In this document: one piece after another, positions 23,546-33,367 of the stretch
Layout of the letters: every line of letters starts with the position of its first letter
How positions within the stretch are numbered: position 1 is the stretch's first letter
Source: Zanthoxylum bungeanum
Lineage: Eukaryota; Streptophyta; Magnoliopsida; Sapindales; Rutaceae
DNA: 64,000 bases
Assembly (NCBI GenBank): GCA_019454045.1
Contig: SKCR01025349.1
Location: 186,001-250,000 of the forward strand
Direction of reading: 5' to 3'
Made by a program: the position numbers and the translations under genes
Notes under the pieces: model-generated
What the model saw: only the letters and a program-made list of their open reading frames with translations
What the model was told of the DNA's origin: nothing
The model's database searches: none

Positions 23546-24861
23546 ACATTTTGCTAGTCCTCGAGCAAAACACATATTTAAAATAAAATTTAACTAAGCC
23601 ACTTTCGTAGGGATCACGGTTGCATTTAGTGTATGCAACAAGCCTTTAAACCCCTAGGTGTCCCTAGTGGACGAGTTGTAGTCTCGTGAGGGTTTACAGC
23701 AATGATACCCACAAACATTTTACAAAGTAAAAAGGTAGTGAAACTAATGCACACAAAAGCAAAAAAGACAAGAGAAAAGAGAATAAAGAAGTTAGTGACT
23801 AATCAGGTGAAACTTCTACTCCAAGTTACTAGTTATTTTCTTTCTTTCTAAATTACCGAATAAGTAAATTCTCCGATTATATTTACAATTCTCCATATGC
23901 ACAGCCGACAAAATATTAATCAACTTATTTTTTCCCACAATAGTCACAAGTGTAGTTGATAAGAGAGTAATATTTTTGTCCTAAAGTTTTATCAGAATTC
24001 ACACCTTTTTGCAGCAATGGAATAATTTTTCTGATTTTTCTGATTTTTTCTTGATTTTTTTTATTTTTTTTATTTATATATAATATCTTCCATCTATGTA
24101 GCGAGTGTTGGGTCGGTGGCTCCCAAACTAGTTAGCTTTAGGGCACCAGGTGTTAGACACCCTACGGACTTAATTACTCAGACTTCAGATATATATATTT
24201 TTGCAGCATTTTTGATATTTGTAGCGAGCTTTGGGCCAGTGACTCCCAAACCAGTTGATTTTAGAGCACTAAGTGTTAAAACACCCCTACAGATTTAATA
24301 ACTCGGATCTCAGACGTTTTGTTTTTTTTTTACTCCATTGATTTTTGAGATGTTTCCTCCAATTAAACTAGAGACTGACTTTACCTCAATTAATTAGATG
24401 ACTATTACAAACATTACAGCTTATGTCTGTATTTATCATGCATGTGATAATACCTGCCAACTGAGCATATGAAGATCCATTTTAGTCAATTTTATGGAGA
24501 ATTTACAAATTAAATAATTCAAAAGGAAATAAATAAAATTAACTTGTTCCGAAATAGGTTTGAGATACGTCTCAGGAATGCGAACTCCTTACACAACTAT
24601 CTCTCACCAATTTCACCTTTTTAGTCAAAATAAAAACACAAAAATGCAAAATATTTTTTGTAATTTTTGAAAATTTTTCAATTTTTTGTATTTTTCGAAA
24701 AATTTTGGACTAAAAATAAAAACAACACACAACTAAAAACAAGATACTAATCAACTAATTCCATCCCTCAAACCTAAATGAGATATTGTCCCCAATGTCT
24801 TAAACAGTAGAAGAAGAGTTTAGAAGATAGTACATGGTTAGCTGAAATTCTACACGAAAAG
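23546..24861 (-). other. Conserved non-coding 3' region of element A
   Basis: Two features stand out. 23590-23715 (ACTTTCGTAGGGATCACG onward, through GTCTCGTGAGGG) is closely matched at 56190-56300 in the non-coding element 54787-58709. 24098-24195 and 24222-24310 are two copies of a motif around GTAGCGAGCTTTGGGCCAGT, also duplicated in element B. No protein gene is visible in this 1.3 kb. Confidence 0.6.
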
Positions 24862-25515
24862 TTAAAGGTTAAGATCCAGATTAATCCGACGCCTCTTACC
24901 ACGATCGTCCTCAGACCAATTTATCTTTGAAATGATAGGGTCAATTTGTGGTTTATAGGCTAAGATTTGGTCAATTAGATCCGGAGCATTCTGGCAGTAA
25001 AAATGAGTTCTTTCATAGGTTTTGTCACGAACCCATTTCTCCGGGCATCATCAAGAAATACACAAAGAAAATCATAAAATCTTCAACGTTGTAGAATCCA
25101 AGCGGTTTCTCTGGTGTATGTTCAAGTTTGCCCAAGATAACACTGTAAAAATTTCCTCCAATGTACCCAAGCCACCTGGCAAAGCAATAAAAGCATCAGC
25201 ACGGTTAATCATTTCTACTAGTCATTCAGACATACCTGGCACGATTAGTTCTTCTCTGTTTGATGGTCCAATAAGATTTGCCTCCGCCAAGGGTTTTGGG
25301 ATGATTCCCAAAACTTGACTGTCTCATTCATGTACGGCCTTTGAAACGATTCCCATAAGTCCAAGATTGCGACCGCCATATACTAAGTGCATATTCCTTG
25401 CAGCTAAGACTCGACCCAATTCATGTGCTGCCTCTATGTATTGTGGTTTAACTCCAACACTAGTACCCGCAAACACACAGATGTTTTCAACTCGTCTTCT
25501 TGAAGTGGCTTCCAT
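24862..25515 (-). pseudogene. LOG-type cytokinin-activating enzyme, cargo of element A
   Basis: From the ATG at 25513-25515 to the TAA at 24862-24864 there are about 217 codons, the usual LOG length. LOG enzymes release active cytokinin bases from riboside monophosphates. Visible motifs are RRVENICVFAGTS, then AAHELGRVLAARNMHLVYGG (a few residues before GLMG), PKPLAEANLIG, and the catalytic [10 protein letters not shown]-terminal parts FTARM and KINWSEDDRGK follow in a shifted frame. It is broken by two in-frame TGA codons (where HE-GSQV and SE-LVEM would be expected) and at least one frameshift near 25100. It lies downstream of X, on the same strand as gag. The closest family is plant LOG, formerly annotated as lysine decarboxylase-like. 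Confidence 0.85.
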
Positions 25516-25557
25516 GTTTTACTCTGGATGGCTTGTCAAAGTGCAATGATGAGTTGA

Positions 25558-25564
25558 TTTTATA
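25558..25564 (-). promoter_or_regulatory. TATA box of the LOG cargo gene (element A)
   Basis: The minus strand reads TATAAAA followed by TCAACTC, about 43 bases upstream of the LOG ATG. Element B has TATAAATTCAACTC at the equivalent place (34001-34006). Flanking bases, including GTACTAGTGC-type sequence, are shared too, so the gene seems to have come with its own promoter. Confidence 0.5.
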
Positions 25565-25744
25565 ACACTTGAAAAGGGTGAGTAAAATACAGCACTAGTA
25601 CCTGCTAATGACAATTATTAGTTAACAGTAAAATAAATCGTGATAGTCAAAAAGGTCTGGATCCTGTCGGATAAAATAAAAGAAAACAACAAAACAAATC
25701 ACAATTATTATGAAAAGACAAAGAGATATGATATGTACAAGAAT

Positions 25745-26311
25745 TTACAGCTTGATTGACGTCGATGCGTCAGGGACAAGCTTCCCATCCAATTTTCTTA
25801 TAAATTGGCAAACAGGGTCTTTTTGAGTCAGATTCTCGAGACTTAACTGTTGTCTTTCTTTTTGGAATTGTGCATATAACACACGTATTTCGTGATACCC
25901 ACATCCACTAGGATGCATCTCAAGAGTTTTAGAAATATCATCTAAAGACTCCTTACTCAAGCCATCCCTAATGAAATTAATCTTATCTTCGCGGTTATCA
26001 GACATTATTCCTAAAGAACGACAACGGGTATTACAAAACATACGAGCACATTTATAACAAACACACATTCTTTTGGCTCTTCTCTTTTTAGCATAGGTGC
26101 TTCTTCCTAAACCAGGCAGATGTGAAATAAAAGAATCAGATGACTCACCTGCCAATCAGACCTTTGCTTCAATAACCCAACGAATATCAGTATGAATACC
26201 TTTGGTCATCAGCAGTCTCATCCGTTCCAAGCAAGCTTTGTAAACTTTCATCAGATATTTTTTAGGGAGAGAAGAAAATTGCTTGTGAAGATTTACGAGA
26301 ACTTCTTCCAT
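25745..26311 (-). pseudogene. Protein X, basic Cys-rich cargo protein of element A
   Basis: It reads from MEEVLVNLHKQF (26311) to a stop at 25745, about 188 codons, with one in-frame TGA (26156-26158). The order is: a helical N-terminus; GRSTYAKKRRAKRM (basic); a cysteine cluster CVCYKCARMFCNTRC; then a conserved C-terminal half (RDGLSKESLDDISKTLEMHP, FQKERQQLSLENL, VCQFIRKLDGK). The 'YAxKRRAK then Cys cluster' layout resembles the cysteine-rich nucleic-acid-binding proteins of carlaviruses (Carla_C4 family). That is inference from layout; the C-terminal half matches nothing I know. The gene sits just after a GGGAGGCAACCCATG block and a possible splice acceptor (TTCATTTCAG), the usual env-like position of Athila. 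Confidence 0.6.
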
Positions 26312-26389
26312 CCTGAAATGAATTAACCTGCGAAAACTAAACACACCAAATGAAATCACACCAAATCACACTATATACACAAATTGCAT

Positions 26390-26410
26390 GGGTTGCCTCC
26401 CTACGAGCGC
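26390..26410 (-). other. Post-pol Athila motif
   Basis: The minus strand reads AGGGAGGCAACCCATG, a purine-rich block found in Athila elements between pol and the 3' ORF. It marks the start of the env-like region that holds X and LOG here. Confidence 0.45.
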
Positions 26411-26449
26411 TAAGTTTAACGTCGTCAGCTAGACGTGACAGCCCGAATG

Positions 26450-26790
26450 TTAGGCTGGATATGAAAGTATGACACTTTCTTTTTGTCGCTCAAATGATTC
26501 TTCCCAATAGTGCTTGACACGCTTGTTTTTAACCTTGAATGTTTTGTTGGAGTCAGGATCATATATCTCAACGGCTCTATCTGATGAAACCTTGGTGACT
26601 AGGAATGGACCTGACCACCGTGATTTTAGCTTCCATGGGAAGAATTTCACCTTTGATTTGTTTAATAGTACCTTCTGCCCTGGTTCCAGTTGTATGCTCA
26701 CTAACTTCTATTCATGTCTCTTCTTGGCCTTTTCTTTGTACAATTTGGCATTCTCAAAAGGCTGTATGTGAAATTCTTCCAATTTGTTGA
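26450..26790 (-). pseudogene. C-terminal end of Athila integrase (element A)
   Basis: 26701-26450 encodes IQLEPGQKVLLNKSKVKFFP, then LKSRWSGPFLVTKV and RVKHYWEE, the conserved C-terminal tail of Athila integrases. The preceding part (ENAKLYKEKAKKRHE, read in the 26708-27202 frame) belongs to the same domain but is joined directly to protease-side sequence, so the deletion removed everything between. Alone it has no catalytic residues. Confidence 0.8.
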
Positions 26791-27202
26791 GCTGGTGGAA
26801 CTGTTTCTCTTCTGTTGCTTGTAGTGTAAGAATCTGTGTCTTTTTCAGTGTAAAAGACGCTTTATCTTCAGGCTCCACAGGCAATTGACATGTTTTAAGT
26901 TTGTCAGTAGAACTTTGCATTGCATTGGAGTTCTGAATGGTACTGTGTATCACATCAAGTCTGAAACATTCCTCCTTCTTTTCATCATCTGTGAAATCCA
27001 TGGCCTTGAAAACATTGAATGTTACTTCTTGGTCATGTACCCTCATGGTTAGTTCTCCTTTCTGTACATCAATAATGGTTCGACTTGTAGCCAAGAATGG
27101 TCTTCCGAGTATTATCAGCACGTCTTCATCTTCCTCCATATCGAGGACAATAAAATCTGCTAGGGAAAATGAATTTGTCAACTTTGACCAGCACGTCTTC
27201 AA
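26790..27202 (-). pseudogene. Athila protease downstream region (element A)
   Basis: The frame carries DEDVLIILGRPFLATSRTII, typical of the segment after the DxG site in Athila protease, followed by an acidic linker that should lead into reverse transcriptase. Instead it runs into integrase tail sequence near 26790. It is shifted by one frame relative to 27126-27521 (break near 27165). Confidence 0.75.
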
Positions 27203-29086
27203 TTACACCTCTCGGAAATACTAGTGTTCTATCAGCAAGTTGCAGAGAGACTGAAGTGGGCATTGTTTCTCTAATTTGCAGTTTCCTGAAAATAGAAAAA
27301 AGCATCAAGTTAACACCCACACCTAAATCACATAAAGCCCTACCAAAGTTATGTTCTCCTATGATGTAAGGAATGGTGAAACTGTCAGGATCTTTCAACT
27401 TTGGGGGAAGCTTCCTATGAATGATGGCGCTGCATTCTTCTATTAATGCTATTGTCTCGTAATCTCCCAATCTCCGTTTTCGTGAAAGAATGTCTTTCAG
27501 GAATTTTACATAGCTGGGCATTTATTCCAAGGCTTCTGCAAATGGAATGTTGATGTGCAGCTTTTTGAACACCTCCAGGAAACGAGCAAACTGCTTGTCC
27601 AGTTTGTTTTTCTGAATACGCTGAGGAAAAGGTGGAGGTTGAGTGATCTGTTCTTTTTCCTTTGCTTCGTTTTCCTCCATCTGTTGCTTTGTTTCTTTTG
27701 GAACTTCCTCAGCAGTTGTTTTGGCTCCAACATCTTTATTGATTTCAGTACTGCTTTTTAACATGATGGCATGACACTGATCCTTCCCTATGTTCCTTGG
27801 ATTTGGTTCTGTGTTGCTGGGAAGATTCCCTGGCGGTCTGTAACTCTGAGCATTGGCCAGTTGTCCAATTTGATTCTCCAGTGCTTTGATGGAAGCAAAT
27901 TGGCTTTGAAACATATCATCATATGCTGCTTGTTGCTTTTTGAACATCTCTGCAATCCATTCTTTCATTTATGGTTCTTTTTCAAACTCATGGCTTTGCT
28001 GTTGGAATCCTGGTGGTGGATAGTTCTTTTGCCCTGAATTGTTGCTCCATGAAAAGTTAGGATGATTCCTCCACCCTGGGTTGTAGGTGTTGGAATATGG
28101 ATTGTTCCCCTGTTTGTTGAAATTGTTGACATAATTCACCGTTTCTTCAAGTTGGTTTGGCTCTGGTGCTCTTCCAAAAGGTGAAATTGTGGCTCCAATA
28201 TTATTTTGAGTACTGAGAGTCTCCATGAATTTGCATATCTGATCCAGCTTGGCATTGACTGCTGTATTGGCTCCAACTTCATAATTTTCAGCAATTCTTT
28301 GAATCATACTTCTTTCTATTGGCCACAATAAATTATTGTTGGCCATTTCTTCGACTAGGTCCCAGGCTTGATCTTTTCCTTTTGCCATTAAAGCTCCTCC
28401 AGCAGCAGCATCAATTGTGGTTATCATTAGTCCAGAAAGTCTATTATAGAAAGTTTGGACTTGAAGCCATTTTGGAATCTCATGGTGAGGACATTTCCGG
28501 AGCAAATATTTGTACCTTTCCCAAGCTTCGTAGAGAGTTTCCGAGTCTTGTTGTACAAAGGATGTGATGTCATTCCTCAGCTTTCCAGTTCTGGCTGGTG
28601 GAAAGTACTTTACAAGAAATTTGGTGGCTAAAGTGTTCCAAGTTGTGATGGAACCTGCTGGTAGTGAATGTAGCCAAGCTTTAGCTCTATCTTTCAAGGA
28701 GTATGGAAAAACACGCAGTCTCATTGCTTCTTCAGCTTCTCGGTTTTAATTGAAAGTGCAGCAAACTTCCAGGAAGTTGCTGATGTGGGTATTAGGATCT
28801 TCAGTTGTTTTTCCCCAAACTGCACTGATTGCTGAATCATCTGAATGCATGTTTTGATGTCACACGCATTTACTGGTAAATGAGGAAGTACAATACAAGA
28901 AATGAAGCCGTCGACCACCGGAATGGTTCTGTCTCGAATGGGTATTGGTGGTGCAACTTCCAGAGGTTCAGGTTCCATGTTGACTAAAGCTTCTTGGCCT
29001 TCTCGCCTTTCCCTTTTCAATTGTCTGATGATTCTTTCAATTTTCGAGTCAAACGGTCAGAGTTCAAAGCTTCTGGTTCGTCTCAT
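27126..29086 (-). pseudogene. Athila gag-protease (element A)
   Basis: It starts at an ATG at 29084-29086. 28724-27969 is the Ty3-type Gag domain (MRLRVFPYSLKDRAKAWLHS, YEAWERYKYLLRKCPHHEIP), followed by an Asn/Gly/Pro-rich stretch. 27968-27522 is the Gag C-terminal linker with an acidic, Lys-rich part. 27521-27126 carries MPSYVKFLKDILSRKRRL and the protease site CDLGVGVNLM. Two in-frame TAA codons (27969 and 27522), a TGA near 29058 and frame changes near 28800 break it. There is no zinc knuckle in the readable part. Confidence 0.85.
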
Positions 29087-29194
29087 GTAGTTTCTGAGAA
29101 CCTGAAACACAAGAAAACAAAAATAATAAGCAAAAAGAAATTAGATACAAGTAAAGGTATCTAACCTCAAAAATAATAGTGAAAGATAAATAAG

Positions 29195-29216
29195 TCCCCG
29201 ACAACGGCGCCAAAAA
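29195..29216 (-). other. Athila-type primer-binding site (element A)
   Basis: The minus strand reads TTTTTGGCGCCGTTGTCGGGG two bases after the 5' LTR end. TGGCGCCGTTGCCGGGG is the Athila-type (tRNA-Asp) primer site; one base differs. Confidence 0.8.
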
Positions 29217-29218
29217 CT

Positions 29219-30381
29219 TGACCGGTGCATAATCACACGCGTATAACGCAAGCGCACGTATCGTTCAAGTAGTATAAAAGTATCGATCCCACGAGGACTT
29301 AATACCTAATCTATTAATTTTATGAGGTCAAATGATTACTAGTATCTAACAGGTTGATTGATTGATTTGAAATGGTGATGATTTTAAATTTAAAAACAAG
29401 TGAATAAAATTACGCAAATATAGGTTGAGGAAAATTCAAATTTATAAAACTATCCAGGGTTGTGAATTCTTCCAATATCTAATTAAAAATGAAGTGGTTA
29501 TTTTATGTTTGTGTAATATATCGGTTTACTAACCTGGAACACGAAATTATGCAAAAGCCTCTGTCGATGGTCAGATGCAAATACCCAGTATAACACAATT
29601 GAACCATATGTCTATGATAACCAAATTACCTGGATTCATTAAGATTAAGTTCCAACTGTGGTTACCCTCGCCCGACAGGTATATGTCTATCCTGTAAGGA
29701 AATCTATTAAAGGGTTATATATCATCAAGGAAAATTGTGGGCTACTAAGTCTAAGGCTGAAACCTAAAATTCTTTTGTCAAGTTTATTTTGGATTTACCA
29801 GATCAATCTTATTAGTGGCCAATTAACAAGACGCATTAAGCTTAAGACTTAATAAATAAACCTTTAAATTACCCAAACTATAAAAATAACCCCTTATAAA
29901 CCGGTGATATTAGAATTCATCACAACCCTAGATAACTAACTTAGTTACGACACATAATTAGGGCTAGTAAAAACTTAAAAGTAAAAGACATAAAGCAAAA
30001 TGTTGAAAAGTAAATAAAGAAAATTACAATAAAAGAAAATGCTAGGGTTAGATGATCTACTTTTATCACTACTATTTTTAGATATCTCTCTTAATATAAT
30101 ATATTAACTTGTGTGATATTACCAACCAGCCATATAGGCGGTAACCTGATTAAGTCAAATTAAGTCCATAAACCAGCCATATATGCGGAAATTACAAACC
30201 GACCAACCAGGCGGTATCCATGCTTAGTCAGATTAAAATCAGTTTATAATTGATTACCAACCGGCCAATATACCGGTATCCTTGTTAAGTCAAATTTTAA
30301 ATAGTGAATATATTATAATTATGGGAGATTAATCTAAATAGCAGTAATAAAAGTTTAACCTTTCACCCTAGCAGTGGGAAG
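29219..30381 (-). repeat. 5' LTR of element A, inner part
   Basis: Matches 21563-22675 of the 3' LTR. It is interrupted at 30381 by the solo LTR; the last five bases, GGAAG, are its target duplication. The rest of this LTR is 32515-33367. Confidence 0.85.
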
Positions 30382-30584
30382 TGATGAGTGGTAATTATAT
30401 CACTATTTCCCACTCATTTAACTTAATATTTTGTATAGTTTCTTGAGTTTTGTGAATATTTTGATATGTTTTGTGTTTTTTGTAGATAAATAAAGTTTCA
30501 GGACATTATGGAGGTGATTTTGTGCCAAAACATTGAAAAATGACAAAATGGGCATTTTGGTCATTTTGCGCATCGCGACGCGCT

Positions 30585-31060
30585 ACCCACGTCGCGACGC
30601 CTAAAGTGCGCCGGTCAATGCTAACGTGCATCGGAGACACGTGTCAGAATCTGAGAAGTTTGACTTTGCTAAAATGTGTCGTGACACGTGTCAACATCAC
30701 AGCCGATTTGCTAACGTGCGCCGCGCCACGTGTCATCATCCAATGGTGCTGACAATCGCCATTTGCCGCGTGTCGCCATGTGTCACCCCACGTGTCAGCC
30801 ATGTCATCGCCATGTCAGCAGAAGACCGAGTCAACTTTGCCATATCATCATCAGCCAATCACAGCGTGCCACGTGTCATCATTATATGGTGCCGACAATC
30901 ACTATCACCACGTGTCACCACATCAGCGCCACGTCATCGCCACGTCAGCATAATCATTGAGTTGCCAGCCGCCTTGCCACGTGTCACCTTATCACCTTAT
31001 CCATAATGCCACGTGGCAGATAAGAATCTGAAGCCGACGAACCAGAAGCTGACACGTCGC
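30585..31060 (+). promoter_or_regulatory. ACGTG motif array upstream of the LTR TATA box
   Basis: Within about 430 bases I count seven ACGTGTC and one ACGTGGC (from about 30639 to 31010), plus six other ACGT cores (ACGTGC, ACGTCA, ACGTCG). ACGTGKC is the core of ABA-response elements and CACGTG is the G-box bound by bZIP/bHLH factors. The block is G+C-richer than the rest of the LTR and is flanked by CGTCGCGACG palindromes (30574-30600 and 31050-31075). The TATA box follows at 31091. Confidence 0.65.
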
Positions 31061-31090
31061 GCGTCACGACGCGTGAGGCCTACCAGGGTC

Positions 31091-31097
31091 TATAAAT
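31091..31097 (+). promoter_or_regulatory. TATA box of the A-family LTR
   Basis: TATAAAT in GGGTCTATAAATTGAGC, directly after the ACGTG array. The equivalents in the element A LTRs are at 22853-22858 and 32698-32703 on the minus strand. Confidence 0.65.
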
Positions 31098-32514
31098 TGA
31101 GCTTGAGATTTCAGTTTCAAATGTACCTTCCTCTCTGAATTCTCTTATGTAAATAGGGAGTTTTCTACCTAGTTTCTTTTTAATCTCAGTTTTGTAATTA
31201 ATTTTAATTACGTTCTATAATAGTAATTTACTTTTGTAATAGTAATAGTAATTTACTTTTTTTAACTTTTACAATTTTTACTATTCAATCATGAGGAGGT
31301 AACTTCCCTCTGCTAGGGTGAAAGGTAATTCTTTTACTATTGCTATTTAGATTAATCTCCCTTAATTATAATATATTCACTATTTAAAATTTGACTTAAT
31401 AAAGATACTGCTATATTGGTCGGTTGGTAATTCATTTTAAACTGGTTTAAACCTGACTAAGTAAGGATACCGCCAGATTGGTCGGTTGGTAATTAAATTT
31501 TCTTACCGCCTATATGGCAGGTTTATTTTGGTTCCGCCTTTATGGCTGGTTTTTGGACTTAATTTGACTTAATTAGGTTACCGCCTATATGGCTGGTTGG
31601 CAAAATTATCACAAGTTAATATATTATATTAAGGGAGATATCTAAATGGTAAATAGTAAAAGTAGATCTTTTTACCTTAGCATTTTATTTTATTGTAAAT
31701 TTACTTTTTAGCATTTTCTTTACCGCATTTACTTTTCAGCATTTTTACTTTATGTCTTTTATTTTACTAGCCCTAGTTATGTGTCGTAACTAAGTTAGTT
31801 ATCTAGGGTTGTGATGATTTTTAATATAACCGGTTTATAAGGGGTTATTTTATAGTTTGGGTAATTTAAAGGTTTACTTATTAAGTTTTAAGCTTAATGC
31901 GTCTTGTTAATTGGCCACTAATAAGATTGATCTGGTAAATCTAAAATAAACTTGACAAAGGAATTTTAGGTTTCAGCCTTAGACTTAATAACTCACGATC
32001 TTCCTTGAGGATAAATAACCCGTTAATAGATTTCCTTACAGGATAGACATATACCTGTCGGGCGGGGTAGCCATAATTGGAACTTAAACTTAATGAATCC
32101 AAGTAATTTGGTTTACAAAGACATATGGTTCAATTGGGTTATACTGGGTATTTGCGTCTGACCATCGACAGAGGCTTTCGCATAATTTCATGTTCCAGGT
32201 TAGTAAACTGATTTATTACACAAACATGAAATAACCACTTCATCTTTTAAAACATATTAGAAAGATTCACAACCCTAGATAGTTTATTAATATTGAATTT
32301 TCGTAAACCTACTTTCGGGCAATTTTATTTACTTGTTTTTAAATTCAAAATCATCACCATTTCAAATCAATCAATCAACCTGTTAGATACTAGTAATCAT
32401 TTGACCTCATAAAATTAATAGATTAGGTATTAAGTCCTCGTGGGATCGATACTTTTTATACTACTTGAACGATATGTGCGCTTGCGTTATACGCGTGTGA
32501 TTACGCACCGGTCA

Positions 32515-33367
32515 GGAAGTTACCTCCTCATGTTGAATAGTAAAAATTGAAAAAGTAAAGAAAGTAAATTATTATTACATAACGTAATTAAAATTAATTA
32601 CAAAACTGAAATTAAAATAAACTAGATATAAAACTATATATTTACATCAGAGAATTCAGAGAGGAAGGTACATCTGAAATCAGAGAAATGAGCTGAATTT
32701 ATAGGCCTCGGTAGGTTCCTCGCGTCGCGACGTGCCACATGTCGCACTCTGGTTGGCTGCTTCAGATTCTTATCCGATGACATGGTGATGTGGATAATTG
32801 ACTCAATAATTGTGCTGACGTGGTAGTGACGTGGCGATGATGTGGCAACACGTGGCGATAGTGATTGTCGGCACCGTAGGATTGCGACACGTGGCACGCT
32901 GTGATTGGCTGATGATGATGTGGCACTGACGTGGCGAGTTGACTCGATCAGCTGCTGATGTGGACGATGACGTGGCTGACACATGGCGATGGCGATTGTC
33001 GGCACCATATGATGATGACACGTGGCACAGCAAACGTTAGCAGATCGGTTGTGATGTTGACATGTGGCACGACGCACTTTAGCATGTCACGGATTCTGAC
33101 ACGTGTCCCCCGGTGCACGTTAGTAGCTGATGGTGCATGTTAGGCGTCGCGACGCCAAAGGCTTACGCGTCGCGACGTGCAAAATTACCAAATTGCCATT
33201 TTGTCCATTTTTCACTGTTTTGGCTCCAAATCACCTCCAGAGAGTCCTGAATCTTTATTTATCTACAAAATAACATAAAATACATCAAAATATTCACAAA
33301 ACTCAAGAATCTATACAAAATATTAGGTCAAATGAGTGAGAAATAATGATACATTTACCACTCATTA
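32515..33367 (-). repeat. 5' LTR of element A, outer part
   Basis: Continues the 5' LTR after the solo-LTR insertion, with its ACGTG array at 32730-33135 and TATA box at 32698-32703. It ends CTCATTA at 33367, where the other LTR has CTCATCA. Confidence 0.85.

Larger units (their letters stand above)
30382..32514 (+). mobile_element. Solo LTR of the element A family, inverted
   Basis: A full LTR from TGATGAGTGG to ...GCACCGGTCA, on the opposite strand to element A, with a perfect target duplication GGAAG (30377-30381 and 32515-32519). No internal sequence is present, so it was left by recombination between two LTRs. It is inside the 5' LTR of a sibling element, giving long inverted repeats: 29219-30381 pairs with about 31350-32514, and 30382-31350 pairs with 32515-33367. 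Confidence 0.9.
21563..33367 (-). mobile_element. Athila-type element A with LOG and X cargo
   Basis: A minus-strand element with a perfect 5-bp target duplication ATGGG (21558-21562 and 33368-33372). LTRs are 21563-23531 and 29219-30381 plus 32515-33367; the latter is split by a solo LTR. The Athila primer site is at 29195-29216 and the polypurine tract at 23532-23545. Internal order: gag, protease, C-terminal end of integrase, protein X, LOG, conserved non-coding repeats. Reverse transcriptase, RNase H and the integrase core are deleted. It is inserted in the LOG gene of the related element B. Confidence 0.9.
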
